From Burhinus oedicnemus (lineage: Eukaryota; Chordata; Aves; Charadriiformes; Burhinidae), in the NCBI GenBank assembly GCA_008921705.1, contig VFFE01007486.1, forward strand, positions 3,415,792 to 3,479,791: a stretch of DNA of 64,000 nucleotides. Direction: 5' to 3'. A program made the translations under genes and the position numbers. Positions 52,083 to 64,000 of the stretch are shown here, piece by piece. The notes beneath the pieces were generated by a model, which saw only the letters and a list, made by a program, of their open reading frames with translations, had not been told where the DNA came from and ran no database searches. The first letter of the stretch is position 1; every line of letters begins with the position of its first letter.

Positions 52083-53612
52083 TTGCATGTCAAGATGATT
52101 AGCAATAAAAGGAGGACTAAGGAGAATTTCCATCCTTTAGTAGACTGGGGTGGAAACATAGTGACAAAGGATCAGGAAAAGGCTGAGCTACTTAATGCCT
52201 TTTTTGCCTCAGTCTTTAACAATAAGACCAGTTGCACCCCGAGTACCCAGCCCGCTGAGCTAGAAGACAGAGGCAGGGAGCAGAATGAAGCCCCCATAAT
52301 CCAAGGGGAAATAGTGAGTGACCTGCTACACCACTTAGACATACACAAGTCTACAGGGCCAGATGGGATCCACCCAAGGATACTGAGGGAGCTAGCAGAA
52401 GTGCTCACCAAGCCTCTTTCCATCATTTATCAGCAGTCCTGGCTAACTGGGGAGATCCCAGTTGACTGGAGGTTAGCAAATGTGACACCCATCCACAAGA
52501 AGGGCCGGAAGGAGGATCCGGGGAACTACAGGCTTGTCAGTCTGACCTCAGTGCTGAGGAAGATCATGGAGCAGATCATCCTGAGTGGCATTATGGGGCA
52601 CAGGCAGGACAACCAGGTGATCAGGCCCAGTCAGCATGGGTTCATGAAAGGCAGGTCCTGTGTGACTAACCTGATCTCCTTCTATGACAAGATGACCTGC
52701 TTGGTGGAAGAGGGAAAGGCTGTAGATGTTGTCTGCCTGGACTTCAGTAAAACCTTCGACACAGTTTCCAACAGCATTCTCCTGGAGAAACTGGCTGCTC
52801 ATGGCTTGGACAGGTATACTCCTTGTTGGGTCAAAAACTGGCTGGAAGGCCAGGCCCAAAGTGTGGTGGTGAATGGAGTTAAATCCAGTTGGCAGCCGGT
52901 CACAAGTGGTGTTCCCCAGGGCTCAATATTGGGGACGGTTCTGTTTAATATCTTTATCAATGACCTGGACGAGGGGATTGAGTACACCCTCAGTAAGTTT
53001 GCAGACGACACCAAGTTAGGTGGGAGTGTTGATCTGTTTGCAGGTAGGATGGCCCTACAGAGGAATCTGGACAGTCTGGATCGATGGGCCAAGGCCAATT
53101 GTATGAGCTTTAACAAGGCCAAGTCCTGGGCCCTGCATTTGGGTCACAACAACCCCATGCAGTGCTACAGGCTTGGGGAAGAGTGGCTGGAAAGCTGCCT
53201 GGTGGAAAAGGACCTGGGGGTGTTGGTTGACAGTCGGCTGAGTATGAGCCCACAGTGTGCCCAGGTGGCCAAGAAGGCCAACAGCATCCGGACTTGTATC
53301 AGGAACAGTGTAGCAAGCAGGACTAGGGAAGTGATCGTCCCCCTGTACTCAGCACTGGTGAGACCACACCTCGAATGCTGTGTTCAGTTTTGGGCCCTTC
53401 ACTACAAGAAAGACACCGAGGTGCTGGAGCGTGTCCAGAGAAGGGCAACAAAGCTGGTGAAGGGCCCAGAGAACAAGTCTTATGAGGAGCAGCTGAGGGA
53501 AGTGGGGTTGTTCACTCCAGAGAAAAGGAGGCTCAGGAGACACCTCATCACTCTCTACAACTACCTGAGAGGAGGTTGTAGAGAGGTGGAGGTCAATCTC
53601 TTCTCCAAGTAA
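52083..53612 (+). pseudogene. CR1 ORF2 reverse-transcriptase fragment (509 codons, open)
   Basis: The ORF2 protein of CR1 normally carries an endonuclease followed by reverse transcriptase and copies its own RNA at the target site. Here only the reverse-transcriptase part and most of the C-terminal region remain. Visible motifs are the core [13 protein letters not shown] (89-101), NYRLVSLTS (148-156), [10 protein letters not shown] (184-193), [11 protein letters not shown] (219-229, catalytic Asp220), SGVPQGS (275-281) and FADD (306-309). The catalytic aspartates are intact. The Met at 52083 is just the first in the open frame; homology begins near residue 5. A frame shift after residue 509 removes the normal C-terminus. 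Lacking ORF1, endonuclease and promoter, it is not autonomous. Confidence 0.9.
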
Positions 53613-53887
53613 GAAGCGATAGGATGAGAGGAAATGGCCTCAAGTTGCACCAGGGGAGGTTTAGATTGGATATTAGGAAAAATTTCTTCACCAAAAGGGT
53701 TATCAAGCATTGGAACAGGCCGCCCAGGGAAGTGGTGGAATCATCAACCCTGGAGGTATTTAAAAGACAGGTAGACGTGGTGCTGAGGCACGTAGTTTAG
53801 TGGTGGTTCTGGCAGTGCTAGGTTAATGTTGGACTCAATGATCTTAAAGGTCTCTTTCAACCCAGGTGATTCTATGATTTTATGGAT
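52091..53887 (+). mobile_element. CR1 LINE, 5'-truncated, about 1.8 kb (copy A)
   Basis: A CR1 non-LTR retrotransposon remnant starts within ORF2 just upstream of the reverse-transcriptase domain and runs through the ORF2 C-terminus to a 3' end with GGTGATTCTATGATTTTATGG. ORF1 and the endonuclease domain are missing, as is usual for CR1. The coding frame is open for 509 codons. It then stops at NLFSK and continues in another frame ([11 protein letters not shown] ... [19 protein letters not shown]), consistent with loss of one base near 53609. It is antisense to AGMO. Confidence 0.95.
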
Positions 53888-55831
53888 TTGATGCTTCTTC
53901 AGCCCAGAAGATCAGTACAAAATCACTTAAAATATGGGAGAGAGATAAGCTACAGACAACGTAAGAGGAGATTAGGTGTCATTTTGAGCTCTTAACAGGA
54001 TGGCTTCTTTGAAGTTAAAGTTATACAAACATAAAATCAAGAAAGCTGAACAACACACACATAAGATTTTGAGTCCATAAACATACCATACTCTGTGTAC
54101 TTCTGTATAAGTATCTTGCTTTGTATTATCTAATGATATCCCTTCTGCAGTACAGTCAGCCATTGGTATGCAGGTAGAACTGACTATGGACACGGATCCG
54201 ACTCATAGCCTATTTTACTAGGCCAGTTTTCAGCACAACTGAACTTTAAAACTTCAAACATGCATGTAGGGATTTGCCTGTGGCCACTATTTTGGATTAA
54301 TGAATGAGCCCCAGAACACACCACACATCTGATGAGATCTCCAGCTGCAACCCAGAATTACAATTTATCATAGATGAGATCTGCTGGGTTCTATTAGGAA
54401 ATGGTTTTAGAAGTAGGGGAGTGAAGATGTCATAGGTCACAGTCAAGGGACGGCTGAGAAAGCCTGTTGCAATTAAGGAAGCCTTACACAACTGTCATGG
54501 AAAATTTTCAGCTCGAAAGACATCTGTGCAACCAACTCTACCACAGCAATTGTGAGGACAATGACCAAAAACCAAAGAAAAGGATGCTATGTTCTCTCAT
54601 AAAAAGTACTTTCCACAAACAAGCAGAGTTTTACAAGGCTTGACTGAGTGAAATGTTGAGGTCATAAGGGAGAAGTTTCAAGGGGTGAGCAGAAGGGACA
54701 GGTCAAATGTTTATAAATAAGCATCAGCTATGTATTTGTTATGTGCGGCTTCAGTACTGCTGGGGGAACCATGAAGGAAAAGCCTCCAAGAAAAGAGGTT
54801 AGGGGATGTAACTTAAGAACCAAGAAATCATTAATACTAAAATTCCAAGGAGACTTTAACAGTTATAATATTAAGAGCATATATTTTACAACTCCATAGG
54901 TATAAAGTATGCACTTTAACTATTTACTTACTGAGTCCAAAATGTCTTAATTTCTTTATAGCTGCAGGAAAGTAACAAATGACTTGGTTAAGCAGTTAGT
55001 GGATAGTATCAGTGTAATGCTAGGCACAAAAGATAGGGTTTTTTATGAACAGTACTGTTAACAAATTTTAAAATACATCATGATAGATTTAAATATGTCA
55101 ATTTAAAAAGAATTGTTATTTTAAAATAGGCGTATTTCTTTCAGTGGGAATTAGAGTTAAAAACAGGAATTATAATAGGATCAACTAATAAGCCGATTAA
55201 CAACATATAAATTAACAATCTATATTGGTGTCCAGCTGATCAACCATGTCTGTTCATGGACAGCAGGATTAAGTAAAAAGTGTAAATTATCTTGTTAACA
55301 TGAATCACCCCGGTGAGTCAGCCCAATGGACAGTATGCTTCAGGATTGTGCAGGCTTATACTAAGTACTAAAGCATATATAAGAACCAAGTTTTTAAAAT
55401 ATTATATGTATATTTATACAGATTAAATGATCCTTTATCACTTAAATAAAATATGAACGCTTCTTCAGCAAAAATGAAGTTTATCATAGATGCATTGTGG
55501 GTTTGCTCTAGCTAGTAATTATTAGTTGAAATCTTGTTCTCAGTTCATTTCATACAAAAGATATTACAATGCAATGGATACCAAAGTTAAGGCCAAAAAT
55601 ATTTCCTAGAACGTGTTGAAAGTTAATATATACATTGTTTTAGCCAGATGAGACCACTCATGGTCATGGTACTGGACTACTTCAGCTGTGCCCTGAATCG
55701 ATGCACTGAGTTGCACTGGTGGTAGAATCTGCCAGGCAGTTGTGCTCTGCAGTGCATCTGCACAGCTACACTACACATCAAGGCAGCATCCTCCATACAT
55801 ACAATTTTTTCTGGAAAGCGCACGGGGAAAA

Positions 55832-56369
55832 AGAGCTCTGGTGACACCCCATCTGGAGTACTGCGTCCTGCTCTGGAACCCTCAGCACAGGAAAGACATG
55901 GACCTGTTGGAGCAGGTCCAGAGAAGGGCCACAAAAATGATCAGAGGGATGGAACACCTCTCCTATGAGGACAGGCTGAGAGAGTTGGGGTTATTCAGCC
56001 TGGAGAAGAGAAGGCTCTGGGGAGAACTTATTGTGGCCTTTCAGTACTTAAAAGCGGCTTACAAGAAAGATGGGGACAAAGTTTTTAGCAGGGCCTGTTG
56101 CAATAGGACAAAGGGTAATGGTTCTAAACTAGAAGAGGGTAGATTCAGACTAGATGTAAGGAAGAAATTTTTTATGATGAGAGTGGTGAAACACTGGAAC
56201 AGGTTGCCCAGAGAGGTGGTAGATGCCCCATCCCTGGAAACATTCAAGGTCAGGCTGGACAGGGCTCTGTGCAACATGATGTAGTTGAAGATGTCCCTGC
56301 CCATTGCAGAAGGATTGGACTAGGTGACCTTTAAAGGTCCCTTCCAACCCAAACTATTCTATGATTCTA
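55832..56369 (+). mobile_element. CR1 LINE, 5'-truncated, about 0.54 kb (copy B)
   Basis: The copy begins inside the ORF2 C-terminus at ALVTPHLEYCVLLWNP and stays open through [20 protein letters not shown] to a stop at 56282-56284. A CR1 3' end follows, with GGTCCCTTCCAACCC and CTATGATTCTA. The open frame extends upstream to 55742 only by chance. Its sequence differs clearly from copy A (RKDMDLLEQVQRRATKMIRG), so it belongs to a different CR1 subfamily. Antisense to AGMO. Confidence 0.93.
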
Positions 56370-57261
56370 CAAGAAAACAGTTGTAGTGAGTTCAGAGGTG
56401 TCTTTTAATTAGGCTGGTGACAAAGACCACAGCATACATAGCACTCACTAATGTAGATCTGATTCACTTTGCAGGTGTTCCTCACGTACAACAAGAAGAG
56501 TTTCAATATTTATCTTTAAATAATTCATCCTCCTCTTACCTGAATTTAACTTTCTGTTAAGTAACTTTCTGGTCTGTTCTTCAATCAGCCTTAACATGTT
56601 TAGAGGCTTCAATTTGCTACCCTTACACTGGAGATTCAACTGCTGCTTTTATTGCCATTTTGAAAGTGTCACCTTCCCATACTCTACTGAACTCAATTTC
56701 GATTTTACAGATCAAACTGATGTCCAGATGCTACTGATGTATTTAAAGATGCATGGAAAAATATATGGGACTTTGTTCTCTGCCTTCCACTTAGATTTCT
56801 TTCCCAGGGACCATGACAACAATAAATTAAACCCTACACAGGTACAATCTTTCTCTTAGTGACTAACAGCCACTTTTTGCAGTTTCTGAGAAACTAGCTG
56901 ATTGCATCTGTTCCATTCTCACAGCTAATTTTGACTTTTAATTTCAGAAAAAAAACCCCACCTCTATCTAAAACATGTATTTTTTGTATAAAAATTCCTT
57001 AGATTGCAATGCATATGTGGAAAAACTTTACAGTTTAAATGTGTTTAGTGTTAAGCTTCTTTGCTTGCTAGGACTAGATATTGAAGGGCTTTTTTTGTTT
57101 TAAAGATAAGAAAAATTGGAAGGAAACATGGTCTTCTAAAACTAACAAACATCAAAATATTTTGTTGTTTAAAGTTAAAATTCTGAATCCAGTTTTCCAC
57201 AAGGCAATGACATTGGTTAAATTTATAGAAAAAGTAAATTTGGGAGGAAAAACCTCATGCC

Positions 57262-57993
57262 TTGGGGAGGAATAACCCCATGCACCAGTACAGGTTAAGG
57301 ACTGACCTGCTGGAAAGCAACCTGGTGGAAAGGGACCTGGGAGTCCTGGTTGACAACAGGATGACCATGAGCCGGCAATGTGCCCTTGTGGCCAAGAAGG
57401 CCAATGGCATCCTGGGGCGCATCAAGAGGAGTGTGGCAAGCAGGTCGTGGGAGGTTATCCTCCCCCTCTACTCTGCCCTGGTGAGGCCACACCTGGAGTA
57501 TTGTGTCCAGTTCTGGGATCCCCAGTTCAAGAAGGACAGGGAACTGCTGGAGACGGTACAGCAGAGGGCTAGAAAGATGATTAGGGGACTGGAACATCTT
57601 TCTTATGAGGAAAGGCTGAGGGATTTGGGTCTTTTTAGTCTGGAGAAGAGAAGACTCAGAGGGGATCTCATCAAATGCTTACAAAAAGGGAGGGTGCCGG
57701 GAGGATGGCACCAGTCTTTTTGCAGTGGTGCCCAGTGATAGGACAAGAGCTAATGGGCACAAACTTGACCATAGGAAGTTCCACCTAAACATGAGGAGGA
57801 ACTTCTTTACTTTGAGGGTGACAGAGCACTGGAACAGGCTGCCCAGAGAGGTGGCGGACTCTCCGACTCTGGAGACATTCCAAACCCGCCTGGACGCCCT
57901 CCTGTGCAACCTGCTCTAGGTGAACCTGCTCTGGCAGAGGGGCTGGACTAGATGATCTCCAGAGGTCCCTTCCAACCCCTGTGATTCTGTGAT
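57262..57993 (+). mobile_element. CR1 LINE, 5'-truncated, about 0.73 kb (copy C)
   Basis: The coding remnant starts at [19 protein letters not shown] and is open to 57738. The correct reading then moves to the overlapping frame containing [16 protein letters not shown] ... [18 protein letters not shown], which ends at 57919. One frame shift lies between about 57670 and 57700. The 3' end carries CTAGATGATCTCCAGAGGTC and GTGATTCTGTGAT. The tail is nearly the same as the fragment at 5907-5999. Antisense to AGMO. Confidence 0.93.
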
Positions 57994-60878
57994 AAGTAAA
58001 GTATGTATTTTCCCTTGCAAATTTTGCCTGTGTCCAAGAAATCTGATTCTTTGTTAACCACATAAACAACTGTTGTAAGTCAATAACAAATTTTCAGATA
58101 ACAAAAAAAAGCACAATCTTACTTTTGAATTTGATGTTATTCTGAAACATCAAAAATAAAACATAGATATCTTGATTGGTTTAATAATCTATAACTCAAA
58201 AAAACTCATGGCATCAGAATTCTGACTTTATGAAGTTTAGTATTTACCAAAGCTTTGTAGAAGCAAAATTTGCTGTAAAAAGTTAAAACCTGATGTTAAA
58301 CATTTCCAGTGTCTTTCCTCATCACAGAAATTGGCCCCAAAACACAGAAATGCCCTCAGCATGACACTGCCATTGCGTATCCTGAACTCAAACTTAAAAT
58401 GAAGATCAACCAAACATGAGGAAACACTGTTGTTGCTAAAATGATCCATTTCTTAGTAATAGCAAGGAATGGTGAACATATGGCTACATTTCCAAATAAA
58501 ATCCAGTGGCAGATTTGGGGCTGTGTTTTTAAGGGTGTTTTTGTAATTTTAATATAAACCAAAGCTTTCAGTGCTGCAGAAAAGATGACCTTTTTTTTTT
58601 TCTTCTGTGCATGGGGCTCCTGACTTGATTTAAAGTTTCCAAAAACTACTCCAAAGGGATTTGCCTAAGTAAGGCAAAATTTTTCTTTCAAAATTTTAAA
58701 CATCTTTAAATGATGAAAATTAATGATAATTCAGATGCAATGACCTGGAATTACCTCATCAATATAAAGTTGTCACTGTAACAATAAATAAAAGACTAAA
58801 AACCCCATCAAAAACAAATTTTAAAAAATTAATAAAAAAGAGATAGACCAAATTCTTCAATGTTTGATTTTTACCTATCATCACAAGGTAGTCTTTCAGA
58901 CACTTTAACCCATCCTTGGAGAACAGTTGCTAAGAAATCAGGAACATAGCTCTGGGAAGACCCACAAACATTATACTAAATCAATGAGATTAAAAAGCAA
59001 CAACACATTTGGGGTTGTGACAATTTTCCTTTTGATTTCTGAATCTGTATAATGCACTTGAGTCACACTTGTTAAGATTTTTTTTTTTTTACTGAAATGA
59101 CAAAGTCTAGAAATTTACTGTTTAAAAATATTTCTATTGAGACCACAGATTTTTCTTCGGTATTTAGTAGGACCAAGGGGTAAGGCTTAAGTAAAACTAC
59201 AATTACTGTGTCAGCTGTACTAAAATTATAAGATTTAGTAATAGCACAGTATTAGAACCATTACGTCACAACGTTATGCTGCTGCTACACTAGCAGTTAC
59301 CTCTGAGCAATACTGGTCCAAGCACATCTCGGTGTACTGGCTCACACTTGAATTCAAACTCAGGGCACACAAGTCTAAGAGAACTTTGATAAAGGTAAAC
59401 AGAAAACTTAACTCTTTCATTTGACTAAAAACCAACCAAATAAACAAACAAAACCTTTAAAGAAAGTAATTTTTTAAGGTTCAGTCACACATGTTTAATG
59501 TCATCTATTCTAATGTAAACCAACTCATATTCCCTGCAATCAGTCAGGTTGTACAAGTTAAATCAAAAATTAAAACTAAAAACAATCTAACAATGCTACA
59601 ATCGAAATCATGATCTAAATATTTTTTAAAGAGGAAGTATGGTAACTAATAAAATATGAATCCTATTTGTACCTTATATATACTAGATGTACATGCTAGG
59701 AACTGCTTCTGTAATTCTTACAATGCTTATAACACTTCCTTATAGGATTGCGATCCCTATGCATCCTTCAGGTTCAAAGTATCAATCTAAGTGATAAAAA
59801 TGTAAAATTTATTCCAGTCCAGTTGTGAAATTCTGTCCACAATCTTGTGCTAAAGTTCACGACGCATTTGATGGAAGGTCAACAGCCACAATGGGTACAG
59901 AGCCTAATCTCATCAGTTTCTGGGAGAAAACTGTTTTTCCACTATTTCAAGCATGACATGAAAATGGATGACAGAAAGTGAAAGTTCTTATTAAGTTTTA
60001 GGTAAGCATTTTGGAGATTTTATTTGCTTTTATGTGAAAAGGTACTATATTTGGCAATAAAGAATTTATGTTCAAATATCATCATGTGTTCTCTCTATCA
60101 CATTATCTATATATGTATATTTAAACATAGACTGTTATTGATATATTGGTAATATTATGTCATCAGATCTAAGTTTATAAAATGGAAAACAATCTCTAAG
60201 TAGCAGGTTTTTTGTTTGGTTGTTTTGTTGGTGTTTTTTGTAAGGCAGCTAATTTCTGCCATCAGGAAAGGGCTGTCAAATATATAGACAGTACCAGGTT
60301 ATTTAGGATTTAGATTCCTTCGGGTTTTTTACTTCCTGGTTATTGGGGCATACAGCAAGAGCATAATGAAATGCTGAAGCTGGTGTTTCAACCCCCACAT
60401 CACGTGCTCATCCTGAGCTGGAAAAGACAAATCTTCTGTAGGATTCAGAAGAATCTTGACTCCTTTTCTGCCGTACACCGGGAAGGTAAGCATAGACTTA
60501 TAACCCTTACCTAAGGGTTATTAATAGCTTCCGACCTACTTGTCAGCACAAAACACTTTTAGATTTCTAAAAGGCAACAACCTGCCTGGAAGCAGTGAAG
60601 AAGCAATCTGGTGAAAAGGGAAATGCCTTCATTTCACCATCTTGCTTACATTTACAACAGATTTGTTTAGATGCCAAGTGTCAGATTCAGTACCTGGAAA
60701 TCAAATTACTTGAAATTTGTACCATTCACAGGTGCCTGCTTTGGGCTCAATCATTTTAGGCATCCATGGGTGCAATGACTTTCATTTTGGCCAAGATCAT
60801 TGTACAGCAAATATTGTCTTAGTTAAATCATTTAGCTGCCTCTGTGCTGGAAAAAAACACCAAGACTACATCATACAT

Positions 60879-61762
60879 TGCAGATGACACCAAGTGAGGT
60901 GGGAGTGTTGATCTGCTTGAGGGCAGAAGGGATCTGGACAGTCTGGATCGATGGGCCAAGGCCAATTGTATGAGCTTTAACAAGGCCAAGTCCTGGGCCC
61001 TGCATTTGGGTCACAACAACCCCATGCAGTGCTACAGGCTTGGGGAAGAGTGGCTGGAAAGCTGCCTGGTGGAAAAGGACCTGGGGGTGTTGGTTGACAG
61101 TCGGCTGAGTATGAGCCAACAGTGTGCCCAGGTGGCCAAGAAGGCCAACAGCATCCGGACTTGTATCAGGAACAGTGTAGCAAGCAGGACTAGGGAAGTG
61201 ATCGTCCCCCTGTACTCAGCACTGGTGAGACACCACCTCAAATACTGTGTCCAGTTTTGGGCCCTTCACTCCAAGAAAGACACTGAGGTGCTGGAGCGTG
61301 TCCAGAGAAGGGCAACAAAGCTGGTGAAGGGCCCAGAGAACAAGTCTTATGAGGAGCAGCTGAGGGAAGTGGGGTTGTTCACTCCAGAGAAAAGGAGGCT
61401 CAGGAGACACCTCATCACTCTCTACAACTACCTGAGAGGAGGTTGTAGAGAGGTGGAGGTCAATCTCTTCTCCAAGTAAGAAGCGATAGGATGAGAGGAA
61501 ATGGCCTCAAGTTGCACCAGGGGAGGTTTAGATTGGATATTAGGAAAAATTTCTTCACCAAAAGGGTTATCAAGCATTGGAACAGGCCGCCGAGGGAAGT
61601 GGTGGAATCATCAACCCTGGAGGTATTTAAAAGACAGGTAGATGTGATGCTTAGGGACATGGTTTAGTGGTGGTTTTGGTGGTGTTAGGATAATGGTTGG
61701 ATGTGGTGATCCTAAAGGTCTTTTCCAAGCTAAATGAATCTATGATTCTGTGACTCTATGAT
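60879..61762 (+). mobile_element. CR1 LINE, 5'-truncated, about 0.88 kb (copy D)
   Basis: The copy begins at the FADD-proximal ADDTK region, TGCAGATGACACC. It has a TGA where copy A reads TTA (AAGTGAGGTGG) and a net 12-base deletion near 60921-60931. It then follows copy A almost base for base from 60932 to 61642, including the same premature TAA after NLFSK (open frame 60970-61479). Beyond 61642 it diverges sharply and ends with CTATGATTCTGTGACTCTAT. Antisense to AGMO. Confidence 0.95.
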
Positions 61763-62210
61763 CATGTATAAAAATCAGTGAATTTGTAAGACATGAGAAA
61801 AATCCAGAAGTTGAGCTATTGAAAGGAAGTGACAGCCAGGTTAATGTAATATATTGCATTTCTTTAGGAGGTTGCTAATGAGCTCAACTTATTTTGAAAA
61901 AGATACAGTGTTTCTCACCAAAAGGGGTTGTTTGTTGTGAACATCTTTATCCAGAACACCCAACATTTTTAACTTCAGATGATGAGCAAATTCCAGCGTG
62001 CATTTGATATGCTAATATTATGTCCACCCATATTTTACAGCACACTCTTACAGATTGGCAATGGGAGCAGATAAGGAAAATGGTTCAATCATTCTTCATA
62101 CTGATCTGATCACTTTGGGAGTGGGAGGATTTAAGCTTTCAGGATAGCATACTCCTGTTTGGGAGCAATTCCATGAATGATGCTTTCATTGCACACATCT
62201 GAAAGAAGTG

Positions 62211-62230
62211 TGCCTAACACATGTTAGGCA
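62211..62230. repeat. Short near-perfect palindrome
   Basis: TGCCTAACA and TGTTAGGCA (9-bp arms) flank a 2-base centre. No associated element recognised. Confidence 0.85.
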
Positions 62231-64000
62231 TCTAGCTGCAGTAGTCAGGAATCTTCCCATTTTTTTACCAAATAACGCATGTAAATTCATCAGCAGTTAG
62301 TAGAAAGATTGGTCTGTAGCTGTGGAAACCTTATCTGTAATAATTTATTAATCTCCACATTAGTAAGGTCATAAAGCTTTGTCTCTGTATTCCTCAGTGT
62401 TCACTATGGTTTGATATTGATCCATCTCTTCTTTTCCCTTTTCTTGATTATATTTCTTGCTTATAATCATCATTGCTATATTTATGTAATCAAACCTTTC
62501 AGTTAATACCTCTCTAGTTCCTATTATTTAGAAATGCAGTAAGTCTTCACAGGTTTATTGAATTGTAACTTCCTGATAAACTTTTGTTAGGGGATCATAG
62601 CGAAATTTTTCTACTGTTCTACAGTTCTGTAGCAAGATTTTTGATTGGTTTTTTTCAGCCTCCAGATCTTTCATTTCCTTACTCATGCAGGATGGAGTAC
62701 ACCTCTGGCAAGACTCAAATCCCTTGGCAGTATCAGCCTTGAAAACAGAATCATAATCTTATAACTTGGTGGTTATGATCTCACTGAATTTTTATGTAAT
62801 TTTTCCATCCACAGCTTTGACCATGGAAAATGGAAACTAGGTCCATTTGATCTTTTTTTTTACTAAGACTGTAAGATTGTTGAATCAGGCTCAGGTCATC
62901 CTGTAATGGATGTTTATAAACTCTGGTATAGTTTAGCTATTAAAGTTAGAGCAGATAAAAAAAATTATTGTTCAACTGTAGATTCACACTTTTTATACAT
63001 TCTTGCATAGGTCATGGGAATGTGAACTCACATTTAGACACCCGTAATGAATTACGTTTTTGTCAATTTGCACAAAATCTATAGATAACCAGGATTTCAG
63101 AGACATCAGGTTTGCAAAGGTTTCCATAAATATAATAATTTTTAATTGTCCAAGTAGAAATGATGAAAGGAGAAAATCATCTATGAAGTACACTTGCTGA
63201 GTTCAGTTGAGTTTTATCAGGGATAGATTAAACCCGTTATTTCGTACGCTGCTGATAGCATACTTTGAAATATAGTCATTCTAGGTGAAATATATTGTTT
63301 TGACTTTGTTCTTATTTTACTCCATCCAAGTATTACTGTAGAAATTGTGAATTACATCTATGGAAGATAAAGTTGAAATCTCCAGTCCAATACTCCTTTG
63401 TCAACTTACCCTTCACTATGCTATTCACTAAATATGAGCTACGAACTATGAACTGAAAACAATCACCAAATCCCAGCTGCAATGTACAGATGATTGTTTA
63501 AAAGAAGAAGAAAAAAAGACTGGGTATGTGTGCAAGACAATGTGGTGTACAGTCAGTCCTGATTACAAGCCAGCTGTGTGAGCTTGAGCTCTCATTAGCA
63601 GGATTTTAACTTCCTGGGTTTAGGCTAAAAGTTAGTACGTATTTTCTTTTTCTTTTCCTTTAAGAAAAAAGATATGGCTTCAAGTAAAGAAAAAAAATGT
63701 TCTTATCAGGGTCAACTTTACTCCTCTCCTCATCAAATGCAAACTTTTTAACTTGCTCAACCATAATTCTTGTTATGGTTGAGTTTGCAAGTTACACATT
63801 CCAGATGTGAGGCAATAGGAAAATTGCAGTGTGGGGGTTGGCTTTGGGATCTGTGTGTCTGCAGCATTCTTTTCCCACATTTATAATAATGAAATTGTGA
63901 ATAATGAAAAAAAAATTCCTAAATACAAGGGCCAACATATTCAAATTATAAACAAGAATAAAGTATGTCTTCTTATGATTCATCCATTCATTTTGGAAAC

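Larger units (their letters stand above)
35054..64000 (-). other. AGMO: AGMO upstream intron (3' 29 kb, incomplete)
   Basis: This is intron between the second-histidine-box exon and the unseen exon carrying the first box. It holds tandem and homopolymer repeats at 35.85, 36.35, 43.5 and 50.4 kb, a minus-strand CR1 fragment at 38.1 kb, an ancient LINE tail at 48.03 kb and a plus-strand CR1 cluster at 52-62 kb. I searched for the first histidine-box motif on the minus strand and did not find it. The rest (39-48, 48.1-52 and 61.8-64 kb) is AT-rich sequence in which I see no gene. Confidence 0.75.

Noticed and set aside
52172..53543. Minus-strand open frames inside CR1 copy A
   Set aside because: Shadows of the plus-strand reverse-transcriptase frame.
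55742..55831. Upstream extension of the copy B CR1 open frame
   Set aside because: Not CR1-like; the frame happens to be open across the 5' truncation point.

Overview
This window looks like a single-locus piece of a bird macrochromosome: AT-rich, gene-poor, with 5'-truncated CR1 LINE retrotransposons carrying the avian-type 3' end (repeats of ATTCTATG). There is one 20-base run of N at 25502-25521. A crocodilian or turtle cannot be excluded from the repeats alone, but the CR1 forms favour Aves.

The only recognisable host gene is AGMO (alkylglycerol monooxygenase, TMEM195) on the minus strand. Nine coding exons can be placed to the base, in transcription order 35053-34950, 29051-28956, 15046-14980, 13444-13379, 13269-13190, 12076-11942, 11453-11337, 3090-3008 and 1843-1738. 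They join in frame into 854 nt. This corresponds to human AGMO from about Glu137 to about 24 residues before the C-terminus (human protein recalled from memory), with no length change. The exons encoding the N-terminal ~136 residues, including the first His box, were not found and should lie beyond position 64000. The last short coding exon should lie left of position 1. Two of the three expected histidine boxes of the di-iron, tetrahydrobiopterin-dependent ether-lipid hydroxylase are present. One intron (3007 down to 1844) has a GC rather than GT donor, supported by reading phase.

Layout: 1-15 kb holds eight AGMO exons, with a GC-rich patch at 10.1-10.45 kb inside one intron. 15-35 kb is two large introns around one exon, containing the assembly gap, a perfect 15-bp inverted repeat (30.35 kb) and a CpG-rich patch (31.94-32.33 kb). 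35-64 kb is the 3' part of one very long intron. It holds a G20 homopolymer, a 21-bp tandem array, and a cluster of four CR1 copies at 52-62 kb, all on the plus strand and so antisense to AGMO. The longest CR1 keeps a 509-codon open reverse-transcriptase frame.

The most unusual signal is that two CR1 copies 7.9 kb apart are ~98.7% identical over 711 bases but drop abruptly to ~79% (or acquire indels) on either side. This looks like a gene-conversion tract or an assembly chimera. I found no new multi-gene system; the window is essentially intron, repeats and AGMO exons.
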